Origin: Arthrobacter sp. H35-D1
Lineage (GTDB): Bacteria > Actinomycetota > Actinomycetes > Actinomycetales > Micrococcaceae
Length of the DNA stretch: 64,000 nucleotides
NCBI RefSeq assembly: GCF_030063185.1
Contig: NZ_JASISP010000002.1
Coordinates: 308,614-372,613, forward strand
Reading direction: 5' to 3'
In this document: positions 20,317 to 28,849 of the stretch, in pieces
Position numbering within the stretch: the first letter of the stretch is position 1
Layout: each line of letters starts with the position of its first letter
The notes under the pieces: model-generated
The model's input: only the letters and a program-made list of their open reading frames with translations
What the model was told of the DNA's origin: nothing
Database searches by the model: none
Made by a program: the position numbers and the translations under genes

Positions 20317-22347
20317 CTACTGCATGCTGAACTGGTATTGCTCGGGCACGTCTTCGCCCGGGCACACTTGGAGCCACAGTTCGCTGAGCGAGTTGACACC
20401 TTCGCGCAGGTCAACGACCTCCACACCCGACTTCAGGATTGTCGCGGCTGCGTCGCCCTCCCCCAGTGCGGCATGGGCCTTGGCCCGCAGGAACCGGAGT
20501 CTCCCAATGCTTGCCAAGGACGCCGAGGCACGGCCCAACAATTCCTGGGCCATCGCCGGATTGCCGTTGTCCAGTGCCAGGGTCACGGCTTCCACCAGCA
20601 ACTCGCGGCACTCCCCATCCAGGACGCACGCTGCGTTCAGTTCCGCCAGGCCCCCGGCGATGTCTTCCGATGCCAATAGGGCCAGTCCCAAGCCGCGGTG
20701 CGACAACGCGCGGCTGTGCACGCTCAACGCCTCTCCGGCGGCAAATGTAGTTTCCAGCGCCTGGCGGTACAGCGTGGCCACAACCGCCTGGTCGGCTACT
20801 CCGTTGGAGGCCCTGGCATGCACCATCACGGCATGGTGGAAGGCAGCCTCGGCGCTGGTGTTGCGACCGGCTGTCAGCAGGTCCTCCCAGTCCAAGCCCC
20901 TGATGAAAGACGCTGCTCCGCCAAACGGCTGGCTGGGCACTTCGGCAGCCGTTGCTTCAAAGGGTTTTTCAACTATGCCCTCATTCGCATTGAGCAGCTT
21001 CAACCAAGGGCCTTGGTCTGCCGTCAGGGTTTCCGATCCGAAGGGTGTGCCCGTTTCATCGAGCCAGTCCAGATCGGCGTGCTGGCGACGCGTCCGTTCC
21101 AAGGCGCCCCAACCGTTGCCGGCCACCACCATTTCCGACGGCGGCAAATCAGCCCAGGCTCCGGCGTCGTCCAAGGCCTGGGCAATGGCCGTCTCGGACA
21201 CCAAGGCCTCAACGCGCTGCGCCCCGTGGTCCACTACCGCAGCCCATTCACCGGCCGCGAGCGCGGGGTCCAGTGCAGCATTGCCGTACGCCTCGACCCA
21301 CTGCCAGCTGGCGCCGGCGGGCATGGGGACGTGCTCGAACTGGGTCTGTGCCAGGCCAGACTGGATTTCCGCGTAGTGGCGAGGCTCGCCAGAGACGGTC
21401 GGTGTCAACCATTCCTGCCAGTGATGTCCGCCCGTGCTCTCGCCCCAGACGAAGAGCTTGCGGCCGCGGAGCTGCGCCGAGGACACCAACGCCAATCCGT
21501 CGCCGGCCTTGTCCGCCGCCACCTCCCAGCGCCGTTCCTCCGGGGCGAGGTCGAAGAAAAAGTCCACGGCGTGGGTGTTGCGCTGCGGCCAGGTGGCGTC
21601 CAGATCCTGGAAACTCGTGGGGTCCACGCGCTTCATGGAGCCGTCGTAATCGGTGGCGTAGGCACGCGCCGCCGGGGCAATCACGCGAGTGTCCGGCGTC
21701 TGCGGGATGGCCGCGTTGGTCCACCAGTACATGGGCACGGTCTTCTCATTCGGGTTGCGAATGCGCACCGCGACGAACACGACCGGCGAGTCCTCCGGCA
21801 GCCACGCGTCAATCTGGAACACCACCTCGCGCAGCCTGTCGAACTCCCACATGCGCAGCACTTCCTGGCCCTCGGGAGTGTGCACAATGGCGGCGTGCAA
21901 GGGGACACTGGTGGTCGGCGAGTGCCCGCGCGTGCCGATGTTGAACTCGATGCCCCCCGCAAACCAGGCATTGCGCAGACCAAAATTGGCGAATTGGATG
22001 CGGTCCTGGGTGTGCAGGAGTTCCTTGCCCGTGGCCTTGTCGGTGAGCTCCCAGAGCCGCCCGCCCAGCTGTGGCAAAAAGGTGGCCTTCACCTTGTTGT
22101 TTTCAAGCACGACGGCGGTCAGTTCCGTGGCGCTGACATCGCGCGTGTAGCTCTCCTGCATGGGGTACGGGTATATGTTGGCGACCTTGCCCCACCGCAC
22201 ACCGGCCGCGATCTCCTCCGGTATCCCCTCCCCCACCACATACGGCGGTTCCAACAGCGGCTGCACCGACGGCAAGGGAGAGTCACGGCCAAGCTCCGCG
22301 AGCTCAATGACCCGGGTGGTGAGTGTTATTGAAGAGTTGGTGCCCAT
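20317..22347 (-). CDS. DUF5107 domain protein with TPR-like C-terminus
   Basis: 676 residues from the ATG at 22347 (GGAA seven bases upstream). Residues about 30-330 form a galactose-mutarotase-like beta-sandwich typical of DUF5107: LPQLGGRLWELTDKATGKELLH, GLRNAWFAGGIEFNIGTRGHSP and PMYWWTNAAIP (all partial quotes). The second half (about 400-676) is made of helical repeat pairs such as RALSHRGLGLALLASEDIAGG and FLRAKAHAALGEGDA, that is, TPR-like. Family members occur in sugar catabolic loci and probably bind or isomerise sugars; the activity here is unproved. It is monocistronic, ending at the dispersed repeat. Confidence 0.82.
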   Translation of the reverse strand: MGTNSSITLTTRVIELAELGRDSPLPSVQPLLEPPYVVGEGIPEEIAAGVRWGKVANIYPYPMQESYTRDVSATELTAVVLENNKVKATFLPQLGGRLWELTDKATGKELLHTQDRIQFANFGLRNAWFAGGIEFNIGTRGHSPTTSVPLHAAIVHTPEGQEVLRMWEFDRLREVVFQIDAWLPEDSPVVFVAVRIRNPNEKTVPMYWWTNAAIPQTPDTRVIAPAARAYATDYDGSMKRVDPTSFQDLDATWPQRNTHAVDFFFDLAPEERRWEVAADKAGDGLALVSSAQLRGRKLFVWGESTGGHHWQEWLTPTVSGEPRHYAEIQSGLAQTQFEHVPMPAGASWQWVEAYGNAALDPALAAGEWAAVVDHGAQRVEALVSETAIAQALDDAGAWADLPPSEMVVAGNGWGALERTRRQHADLDWLDETGTPFGSETLTADQGPWLKLLNANEGIVEKPFEATAAEVPSQPFGGAASFIRGLDWEDLLTAGRNTSAEAAFHHAVMVHARASNGVADQAVVATLYRQALETTFAAGEALSVHSRALSHRGLGLALLASEDIAGGLAELNAACVLDGECRELLVEAVTLALDNGNPAMAQELLGRASASLASIGRLRFLRAKAHAALGEGDAAATILKSGVEVVDLREGVNSLSELWLQVCPGEDVPEQYQFSMQ

Positions 22348-22474
22348 GCAGTGTTCCAATCACAGTCAGGTGGCCGGGCCCGCAGCTGGTCCAAATATGG
22401 GACAGCTGGTGGTTGGGGCCGGGAATGATGGCGTTCTCAAAACGAGCCTATCGGATGCGGCACGCACAGCCGGG

Positions 22475-22876
22475 TTACTCGCTTGCCGCGGGGGCGGCAT
22501 TGCGTCGGGACACCACTTTCATGACGCTGGCCCTGCCGACGGCGCCGCACACCGCAGTCCAAACAATCAGCCCGGCCAGGGCCCAGCCCATCTCACTGCC
22601 GGAAGGGATCAAGACAATTGCTGCCATGACGGCGCCAAGTGCCAACGCGAACACCAGGACATGGACGCACTGGTTCCGCACCCGCCGCAAGGGCCAGGCA
22701 ATCAGGATCGCCAAGGGCAGGCCAGCGATGGCCGCGACGGGAAAGCCATAGATCAGCGCAACGGGCAGAAAATACCAGCCCAGCCCGCTCTCCATGGGAG
22801 GAATGGCAAAGGCCACTGCCAACCCGAGGCAAAACAGCACAAACGTGATCAGCCAGCCGAGCAGCAATGCTGCCAC
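22475..22876 (-). CDS. four-helix membrane protein (probably an interrupted longer gene)
   Basis: A GTG at 22876 opens 133 residues with four hydrophobic segments (LLLGWLITFVLFCLG, WYFLPVALIYGFPVAAIAG, VLVFALALGAVMAAIVLI, GWALAGLIVWTAVCGAV). No family is recognised. The frame immediately upstream (22880-22969) is open after an ATG coupled to the previous gene, and only a TAG two codons before this GTG separates the two parts. I infer that the intact gene began at 22969 and that the TAG replaced a sense codon, perhaps TGG. Third gene of the TetR-epimerase operon. Confidence 0.6.
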   Translation of the reverse strand: MAALLLGWLITFVLFCLGLAVAFAIPPMESGLGWYFLPVALIYGFPVAAIAGLPLAILIAWPLRRVRNQCVHVLVFALALGAVMAAIVLIPSGSEMGWALAGLIVWTAVCGAVGRASVMKVVSRRNAAPAASE

Positions 22877-22879
22877 ACC

Positions 22880-22969
22880 CTAGCGCATGCTGAAACGGTC
22901 TTCCTTGGCCCAGCGGGCCGTCTGCACAGCGGCAAACTCGGGGCTGCCGACATTTTCCGGCGCGCTCAT
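22880..22969 (-). other. 29-codon upstream part of the interrupted membrane protein gene
   Basis: The ATG at 22969 overlaps the epimerase stop in an ATGA, the same coupling used between the other two genes of the operon. It encodes 29 hydrophilic residues ending in RFSMR, then TAG at 22882-22880, then GGT-GTG and the membrane protein in the same frame. It reads as the cytoplasmic N-terminus of that protein. Confidence 0.55.
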
Positions 22970-23883
22970 GGCGCAACGTTTTTCTTGCCCTGAGCGCTGC
23001 TGCGCCCGGCGATGTCTGCGAGCGCGCCGTCCAACCCGGGATGCTGGAACAAGAATCCGGCATCTTGGAGTTTTCGGGACGAAACCCAGCGGCTTTTCAG
23101 TACCAGTTCTGTTTCCGTGCGGATCAGCACCGCCCCGAGCTTGAGCAGCCAGGCCGGTGTGGGCAGCCCAAACGGCGCCCGGTTCGCCCAGCGTACAGCT
23201 GCCATCAGGCCGGCGTTGGTCACCACCTCGGGCGCGGCGATGTTGACGGGACCGGTAACGTCGCGGTGTTCATGCAGGAAAAGGACTGCGCGGAACAGGT
23301 CGTCGACGTGGACCCAGCTGAACTTTTGCCCGCCGTCGCCCATCCGGCCGCCCAAACCCAGGCGAGCCAGGTTGTTGAACGGGCGCATGACCCCGCCGCC
23401 GGGGCCCATGGCGATGGTGATGCGCAGGGGAATCCTGCGCGTTCCCGGCACCTCCGCCGAGGCGAGCGTTTCTTCCCAGCCCCGCGCCACGGCGACGGAG
23501 AAGCCAGAGCCGAGTTCGCCGTCGAGCTCGTCTTGCGGACGGTCCCGGGCGTCGCGGTAGATGGTGCCGGTGCTGGCGTTGAACCAGTCACGGGGCGGGC
23601 GGGCACAGGCGGCGGCGGCACGGCCCAACTCGGCGGTGGTCTCAGTGCGGGAGCGGATGATCTCGGCCTTGTTGGCGCGGGTGTAACGGCAGGAAACGGA
23701 CTTTCCGGCCAGGTTGATCAGCAGCTCGGCACCGTCAAGCAGCGTGGTAATGGCGGCGGTGTCTCCCCACACGGCGTCGCCCGAGCGGCCCACTGTGCGC
23801 ACCCGCCACCCGGCGCTGGCGAATTGGCGGCGGAAGTGCGTGCCGATGAAGCCCGAGGCTCCGGCGATGACGACTGTTTTCAT
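22966..23883 (-). CDS. TIGR01777-family NAD(P)-dependent epimerase
   Basis: 305 residues from the ATG at 23883, which overlaps the upstream TetR stop as ATGA. The Rossmann motif GASGFIGTHF opens the protein; LINLAGKSVSCRYTRANKAEI and FNASTGTIYRD carry the family's active-site region, and the C-terminal domain (DUF1731-like) ends near SRKLQDAGFLFQHPGL. This family (YfcH-like) is related to nucleotide-sugar epimerases and to plant division factor GC1; the reaction is unknown. It is the middle gene of a coupled operon. Confidence 0.88.
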   Translation of the reverse strand: MKTVVIAGASGFIGTHFRRQFASAGWRVRTVGRSGDAVWGDTAAITTLLDGAELLINLAGKSVSCRYTRANKAEIIRSRTETTAELGRAAAACARPPRDWFNASTGTIYRDARDRPQDELDGELGSGFSVAVARGWEETLASAEVPGTRRIPLRITIAMGPGGGVMRPFNNLARLGLGGRMGDGGQKFSWVHVDDLFRAVLFLHEHRDVTGPVNIAAPEVVTNAGLMAAVRWANRAPFGLPTPAWLLKLGAVLIRTETELVLKSRWVSSRKLQDAGFLFQHPGLDGALADIAGRSSAQGKKNVAP

Positions 23884-24530
23884 GCCTGCACCTTCGTCTT
23901 CAGTGCCAGCGCTTCCTCGACCAGCGGCTTGACCACGGGCAGCCTGGAGAAGGAGACCAGCTTGGCGATCAGTGGCGCCGCCCCGTCGATCAGAGTCCGG
24001 GTGCGGCGCTGGTTGGCAGAATGGTCGTACACCCAAAACAGCACCACGCCCATGTACGCCAGCCAGAGGAGCTCCGGCAACTGGGCGCGCAGAAAGGCAG
24101 GGATCTTGGCGCCTTCCACTGCCTCACGGAAAATTCCGATGGCGTTCTCCCGCACTTCCGCCGACGCCTCACCAAAGGGGTTCACGGCCGACTGCGGCGG
24201 CAGGGCACTGGAAATGAACGTGCCGCCAAAGCCGTGGTACGGAGTCAACGCATCAATGCCGGCATGCATCGCCAGCTTGATTCTGTCTCCGAGGCCGCTG
24301 CTTCCCCGCATCCCCGTCGAAGCTGCGGCGCGCTGCTCAGCCACCGATTCGCGGTAGAGCTCGAGAACCAGCTCGTCCTTGGACGCGTAGTAATAGTAGG
24401 CACTACCCAGGGAAATACCGGCTTCAGCGGCAATGGCCCGCATGGTGGTCTTGGCGAAGCCCTTGCTGCGAAACATGCCCAGAGCTGTTTCCAGCACCTT
24501 GGCCTTGGTGTGTGCGCTCTTGCTGTCCAT
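23880..24530 (-). CDS. TetR-family regulator of its own operon
   Basis: 216 residues. The helix-turn-helix is at residues about 8-55: ALGMFRSKGFAKTTMRAIA and EAGISLGSAYYYYASKDEL. The C-terminal domain contains LPELLWLAYMGVVLFW. The gene starts an operon with the epimerase and membrane protein, joined by ATGA overlaps. Two near-identical 12-bp palindromes just upstream are very likely its operators, so it probably represses the whole operon and responds to an unknown ligand. Confidence 0.88.
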   Translation of the reverse strand: MDSKSAHTKAKVLETALGMFRSKGFAKTTMRAIAAEAGISLGSAYYYYASKDELVLELYRESVAEQRAAASTGMRGSSGLGDRIKLAMHAGIDALTPYHGFGGTFISSALPPQSAVNPFGEASAEVRENAIGIFREAVEGAKIPAFLRAQLPELLWLAYMGVVLFWVYDHSANQRRTRTLIDGAAPLIAKLVSFSRLPVVKPLVEEALALKTKVQA

Positions 24531-24547
24531 CGCTGCATCCCATCATT

Positions 24548-24595
24548 TGAACGTGTTCATTTTCTAGTGGACCACATCTTTTGAACATGTTCAAA
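24548..24595. promoter_or_regulatory. paired TetR operators
   Basis: Two palindromes, TGAACGTGTTCA (24548-24559) and TGAACATGTTCA (24582-24593, extended to the 16-bp TTTGAACATGTTCAAA at 24580-24595), have centres 34 bases apart just upstream of the TetR start. This is the expected layout for two TetR dimers over the promoter. Confidence 0.75.
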
Positions 24596-24600
24596 TAAGG

Positions 24601-25003
24601 TCATGCTGCCGCCTCCGCTGACATTCCCAGTACCTGTCCGCACAGTTCACAGGGGCGGGCTGGTGTAGCCGCTCTGCTGTGTCCGAGTTCAATGGCGCGG
24701 AGGACGGTGGATCGGCTGATGGCGACAAGTTCGGCCAGCACGCCCGTGGCCTTGGCAACTTTCATTTCTTCGCGGGTGCGCCTGCTGATCAGGTCCGCTT
24801 CGAACCCTGCGACCATCGCCAGTACGTTGAACAGCAGTTTGCCCATCGGATCCGCGGGGGTGGTGAACGGAGCCGCCGATGTTCAGTCTGATGTCGCGGC
24901 TGGCGAGGTCGCCTGCTATCTCGTGGGCGTCTCGGACGGAACGGGTCGGACGGTCGAGCTTCGCAACGACGAAAATGTCCCCGGCCCGGCCCGCGGGCAC
25001 TAG
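24601..25003 (-). pseudogene. broken serine recombinase (resolvase/invertase family)
   Basis: Two frames on this strand hold parts of a resolvase. The first (from 25003) has GDIFVVAKLDRPTRSVRDA and ASRDIRLNIGGSV; the second continues with GKLLFNVLAMVAGFEADLI and SRRTREEMKVAKATG, then jumps to AISRSTVLRAIELG. The N-terminal catalytic serine region is missing, a frameshift lies near 24850, and the usual segment between the long helix and the helix-turn-helix is deleted. It is a dead remnant marking the left edge of the accessory region. Confidence 0.75.
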
Positions 25004-25415
25004 CCGACCAGAATTTTAGACACGTAGATCAGTGTGTCAGTCAGGGCCCGTCACCTGTCAGCTCACCGAACACCCCCTGCGGAACTATCGACGGCCAGCA
25101 GTCGCAACGATGTACTTCTGGAGCAGATGCGTCCGACGGAGGACCCGCTTATGGGACACTGCTCTGGCAGGATGTTGGGTGAATGGCTTGGTAGATGAGC
25201 TACGGCTGATCACGCGGTTATAGCCACTACCCATGATAGGAATCGTTGCGAGCGTAGGCAGGCTTGAACGTTGAACCAGTTGCTCCACCTCGCTGGTTTT
25301 GAAAGTCTAACCATCCCTTCACCGCAGCTAAGCAAAAGCTCCACACCGGTGACTTCCAGGACGCACACATCGGGTTCAAAAGATCTTCTAGAACCCGGCG
25401 TGAGCCAAGAGGTAG
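25004..25415. other. 412-base stretch without a supported gene
   Basis: Lower in G+C than the flanks. Short frames exist on both strands (for example 25032-25223 and 25210-25419) but none has a ribosome site or recognisable protein. Probably decayed mobile-element DNA. Confidence 0.5.
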
Positions 25416-25757
25416 TCATGCCCTAATCTGATATTCGTAGATGTAGGCGGAACGCTGCGTGTAGACCTGATAAGACTCCGGGTCGAAACCACCGCTCGAA
25501 ACCACAACACTTTGCCCGTCTTCGGCCGACACCTTGGTGTAACTATTGATATTGGCCATTAGGAAGAAGTGCAGTAGGGAAAACACCCACTCGACCGCCG
25601 ATGCGACAATAGTCAATCCCGCCAGACCACCGCTAAGTCGCCTCATCCAACGATGAGGGATACGCAGGATCAGCGGAGAGACCAAAAGAACGAGCCCCAC
25701 GGCGACAGTCAGTCCACTGAGGATAGACGCACATAAAATGAGCTGCCAATTGGTCAT
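25416..25757 (-). CDS. small membrane protein, unknown
   Basis: 113 residues from the ATG at 25757 (a GTG lies immediately before it). Two hydrophobic segments (LILCASILSGLTVAVGLVLL and LAGLTIVASAVEWVFSLLHF) are joined by a basic loop and followed by a polar C-terminal domain of about 45 residues. No family recognised. Codon use is less GC-rich than the core genes, which fits acquired DNA. It is preceded at six bases by another small membrane frame on the same strand, so the two may form an operon. Confidence 0.5.
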   Translation of the reverse strand: MTNWQLILCASILSGLTVAVGLVLLVSPLILRIPHRWMRRLSGGLAGLTIVASAVEWVFSLLHFFLMANINSYTKVSAEDGQSVVVSSGGFDPESYQVYTQRSAYIYEYQIRA

Positions 25758-25763
25758 CACGAA

Positions 25764-25928
25764 CTACAATATTTGGCTTTGCATGTGCGACGAAGCCCAA
25801 GACCACAACACGAACACAGCTAATCCAAAAATAGCGGCAGTGAGCGAAAATACGGCACCGCAAACGATGCGCCAGCGGTTCACAGCAACCAGGGTGGCAT
25901 CGGGGGTGAGAGCTATTTCAGAAACCAA
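25764..25928 (-). CDS. small one-helix membrane protein, 54 aa
   Basis: A TTG at 25928, with GAGGGG just upstream, opens 54 residues: a polar start (VSEIALTPDATLVAVNRW), one strong hydrophobic helix (VCGAVFSLTAAIFGLAVFVL) and a short tail. Its TAG is six bases before the next gene and in the same frame. Composition is protein-like but there is no known family. Confidence 0.35.
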   Translation of the reverse strand: MVSEIALTPDATLVAVNRWRIVCGAVFSLTAAIFGLAVFVLWSWASSHMQSQIL

Positions 25929-26116
25929 GATGCCCCTCTTCAAGGGCTGTCGTTGAGTGGCATTAATTCTGACGCAATAGTCCTAGTGGCTGAAATATTC
26001 GGATCCCACAGGACGATCTGGTCCATGCCGGTAGTCCTGTCACGGCAAGTACAAACCTTATGACAAGGGTGGGCGGTGCCATACCCTCGAAGCAACAACT
26101 CGGTTGATTAGAGGAG

Positions 26117-27160
26117 TTGTTGGTGGGGCGTAGGCGATTGTCGTTTTCGGATCGGGCAGATATTGCGGTGGGGATACTCGCTGGCTGGACTGATCGGCAG
26201 ATCGGGGCTGGTATTGGCCGTGATCAGACGATCATTCGGCGGGAGCGTGGACGTAACTCGACGAAGACCCGCGGGTATCATCCAGTGAGTGCGAACTGTG
26301 CTGCTGAGCGGAAAGGCAAGCGCCCGCAGGCCCGAAAAATCTACACCGATCCGGTCATTGCTGCACGTGTGAAGGCAGATCTGGCCAGTTAAAGGACGCC
26401 GCGGCAAATCGCAAGGCCGTTTGCGTTTGGAGGCGACGGACGCCAGCGTTGAGATTATAACGAAATCACCCGACGCCGAAGACCGCACCGTCTCCCACGA
26501 AGCCATCTACCGGTGGATCTACGCCCTGCCCAAGGGGAAGCTGGCCAAGTCCTTCGATCCCGCTGCAATCCGAACGTACGAAGCGTAAATCGGTGAAGCC
26601 GTTGGGTGAGCGCACCGGTGGAAGCATCATCGTCGCTGGTCAGCATCGATGACCGTCCCGAGGCGGCAGCAGATCGCCGTGTTTCTGGATCGTGGGAAGG
26701 GGATTTGCTGGTCGGCAAGGGCGGTAAGAGTGCTGTCGCGACCCCGGTCGAGAGGAACAGCAGGTTCCTGATCATGCTGGGCCTGCCGGAGGGGAAGAAG
26801 GCCGCCGGTCTCGCTGATGTCCTCATCGATCAGGTCAGTGACCTGCCGGCGCTGATGCGCGGCTCCTTGACGTGGGACCAAGGCACCGAGGTGGCCCGCC
26901 ACGCCCAACTCACGGTGGCCACGGACCTGCCAGTGTACTTCGCCCACCCCCACTCATCATGGGTGAGGCCATCGAATGAGAACACGAATGGATTGATCCG
27001 GGAGTACCTACCCAAGGGCATCGAGCTCACCAGCCACCAGCCCTATCTGGACTCCATCGCCGACGAACTCAACGACCGCCCCCGCGCCGTCCCAGGATTC
27101 CTCACACCACGAGAAGTCTTCACCAAGCTACTCAACGACAATGTCGCCAAGACAGCTTGA
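26117..27160 (+). mobile_element. decayed IS30-family insertion sequence, copy 1
   Basis: Transposase sequence is spread over three frames. The N-terminal helix-turn-helix part (26117-26392, with LSFSDRADIAVGILAGW and DRQIGAGIGRDQTIIRRE) ends at a TAA; a middle part in another frame has GRLRLEATDASVEII and VSHEAIYRWIYALPKG; the C-terminal catalytic part (26606-27160) keeps GSWEGDLLVGK, SLTWDQGTEVARH and NENTNGLIREYLPKG, that is all three DDE acids. At least one nonsense mutation and two frameshifts make it inactive. IS30 enzymes usually have about 350 residues. Terminal repeats could not be defined by eye. Confidence 0.85.
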
Positions 27161-27169
27161 CACTGCCGC

Positions 27170-27565
27170 GTGCTGCTCACTTACCAGCAGCTGCTGGACA
27201 TGGTGGATGATCCTCGATACGCCGACTGGCGCGCCGCTCTGTCCGAGGTTCAAGGGATCTACCTCATCACAGACTCCACCAACGGCAAGCAGTACTTCCG
27301 CAAGGCCGACGGCTCGGAACGAATCCTCGGCAGGTGGTCGACCTATGCCAAGGACGGCCATGGGGGAAACATCGCCCTCCGCGAGCTTGCATACATCAGC
27401 GTTCCTGGCGGGGTGAAAAAGCAGAAGACCGACCATGCGCGTCAATTCGTCTTCAGCCTCCTGCGAGTGTTTGGGCCCAGCACGCCGTCCACGGAAGTGA
27501 ACGCGGCGGAATCTCACTAGGAGGCAGCCTTGATGACCCGCCAGTTTGGACTCAACAGGAACTGA
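27170..27565 (+). pseudogene. decayed GIY-YIG nuclease-domain protein
   Basis: Starts directly after the IS30 copy. QGIYLITDSTNGKQYFRKADG carries the GIY half, but the second motif, normally Y-V/I-G, reads YFR; the arginine motif LGRWSTYAKDGHGGN is intact. A TAG at 27518-27520 interrupts the frame after NAAESH, and the same frame continues with ALMTRQFGLNRN to a TGA at 27563-27565, which is the family's usual C-terminus. The 5' end was probably cut by the insertion. A damaged catalytic motif plus a nonsense codon indicate a pseudogene. Confidence 0.6.
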
Positions 27566-27705
27566 TCCACCGCGAAGCACAAAGAGCGCCCCGCCTGTCC
27601 CGATGGAGATGCCGGGCATTCCATTTTCTCGATGGTCGGGACACCCGAAATCACACCCTTCAGCTCGACCGGGATACCGGTTACCATGCCAACTGGCTGA
27701 CGGAA

Positions 27706-27951
27706 CTAGACCGGGCCACGAGCTGCCGCGCGTAGGATTCTTGGCATTCCCAACCAATGGACCCGTGGTGTGGTTCTCGACAGTTCGTACGCGGGAACGG
27801 ATTGCCGTTGCCAGAGGTTCGGCATCCTACGTCTGGCGCTCTTGACCGAGGAACTCTTCTGCGGAATTAAGGCGTGTGGGTAGATGCCTAGGCCCGAGTT
27901 GCCGGCTGGGGTGATCGCGACCCTGCCGCTGAGGTCGACCCCCGCGAGCAC
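27706..27951 (-). pseudogene. possible SDR 5' fragment
   Basis: The beginning, AGVDLSGRVAITPAGNSGLG, resembles the first strand and cofactor loop of an SDR (normally LSGRVAIVTGGNSGLG), but the rest matches nothing. It reads as a decayed fragment between IS remnants. The flanking bases 27566-27705 and 27952-28058 hold nothing I can support. Confidence 0.3.
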
Positions 27952-28058
27952 CTCGGTTGCGGCCGGCAGCTGGATGCTTACTTGTGCTGCTGTTTTAGTC
28001 TTCCATCGAGTCCACTCCGAGCGGGCGCTATCATGCGGGCTACAAGCAGTGGCGGGGA

Positions 28059-28700
28059 TCAGATCGTACGCGGTGCCTTCGCTAGGTTGATCTCAAGCTC
28101 GGCAGCGGACTGACGTAAGCCATAGGCGGGCCGGTCGCGCTCGACGCGCCAGCTCTCGGAGAGTGGGCCGATGTTGACAGCATCGAATCCGAATTCATCG
28201 TATAGCTCAGTGACGAAGGCCGCAGCGTCGGCGTAGTCGGACGATGTAGCGAGCGCGCGCCGCGCCGGGTCGCCGGGTGGGAACCCGTCGGCGGTGATGT
28301 CGGCGGCTGTGATGTGATTAAATCCCTTGGCTACGCGCGAGGTCGGTAGGTGCTCCTGCAGCATCCCTGTCACGGTTGCTTCTCCGTTGTCGAGACCTTC
28401 TATATGGCCGTCGCGTTCGAAGTAGTAGTTATTGGTATCGATCACGATCTTTCCTGCCAGAGGCTCGACAGGAACGTTCGCATATGCCTTGAGTGGTACT
28501 GTCACGATCGCGACGTCGGCAGCTTCTGCAGCCTGAAATGCCGTACCCGCGGTCGCCTTTGGGCCGAGCTCTGCGACGAGCTCCTTAAGTGTCTCCGGCC
28601 CGCGGGAGTTACTGATCACCACGTCATAGCCGTTCTCAATAGCTTTGCGGGCCACTTGGCTGCCAATGTTTCCTGCCCCGATAATTCCAATAGTTGTCAT
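28059..28700 (-). CDS. NADP-binding oxidoreductase, F420H2:NADP+ reductase-like
   Basis: 213 residues from the ATG at 28700 (a longer frame upstream crosses a palindrome and is not protein-like). The N-terminus TTIGIIGAGNIGSQVARKAI binds NADP, and VVISNSRGPETLKELV supplies the Ser/Arg pair for the 2'-phosphate. FNHITAADITADG and the C-terminal helical region match the F420-dependent NADP reductase / NADPH-binding family. Many members do not use F420, so the partner is uncertain. It is embedded between IS30 remnants, so probably acquired or relocated. Confidence 0.78.
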   Translation of the reverse strand: MTTIGIIGAGNIGSQVARKAIENGYDVVISNSRGPETLKELVAELGPKATAGTAFQAAEAADVAIVTVPLKAYANVPVEPLAGKIVIDTNNYYFERDGHIEGLDNGEATVTGMLQEHLPTSRVAKGFNHITAADITADGFPPGDPARRALATSSDYADAAAFVTELYDEFGFDAVNIGPLSESWRVERDRPAYGLRQSAAELEINLAKAPRTI

Positions 28701-28794
28701 GGTGGGGACAACAGGCGCCGAACAGAACATATTCCCGACGTCTCTTGGGTCGGAGCGCCGGGTTGAAGCACCAAAGTTCGACCCACACGAAAGG

Positions 28795-28842
28795 GGCTCT
28801 TCAGAATTCAGACCCAAACTACATTCCGAATTCTGAAGAGCC
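28795..28842. repeat. 48-bp palindrome resembling abutted IS ends
   Basis: GGCTCTTCAGAATTC (28795-28809) and its exact reverse complement (28828-28842) are 18 bases apart. GGCTCTTC at the outer edges resembles ISL3-family terminal repeats. The right edge abuts the IS30 remnant. It could be a fully deleted element, or a terminator hairpin; no flanking duplication is seen. Confidence 0.5.
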
Positions 28843-28849
28843 GTCAATG

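Noticed and set aside
20698-22332. A 544-codon open frame on the plus strand
   Set aside because: It lies opposite the DUF5107 gene; its composition (Arg/Gly/His-rich, no hydrophobic core) is that of an antisense shadow in high-GC DNA.
25032-25223. A 63-codon gene in the AT-richer stretch
   Set aside because: No ribosome site, no known domain, and overlapping frames on the other strand are equally long.
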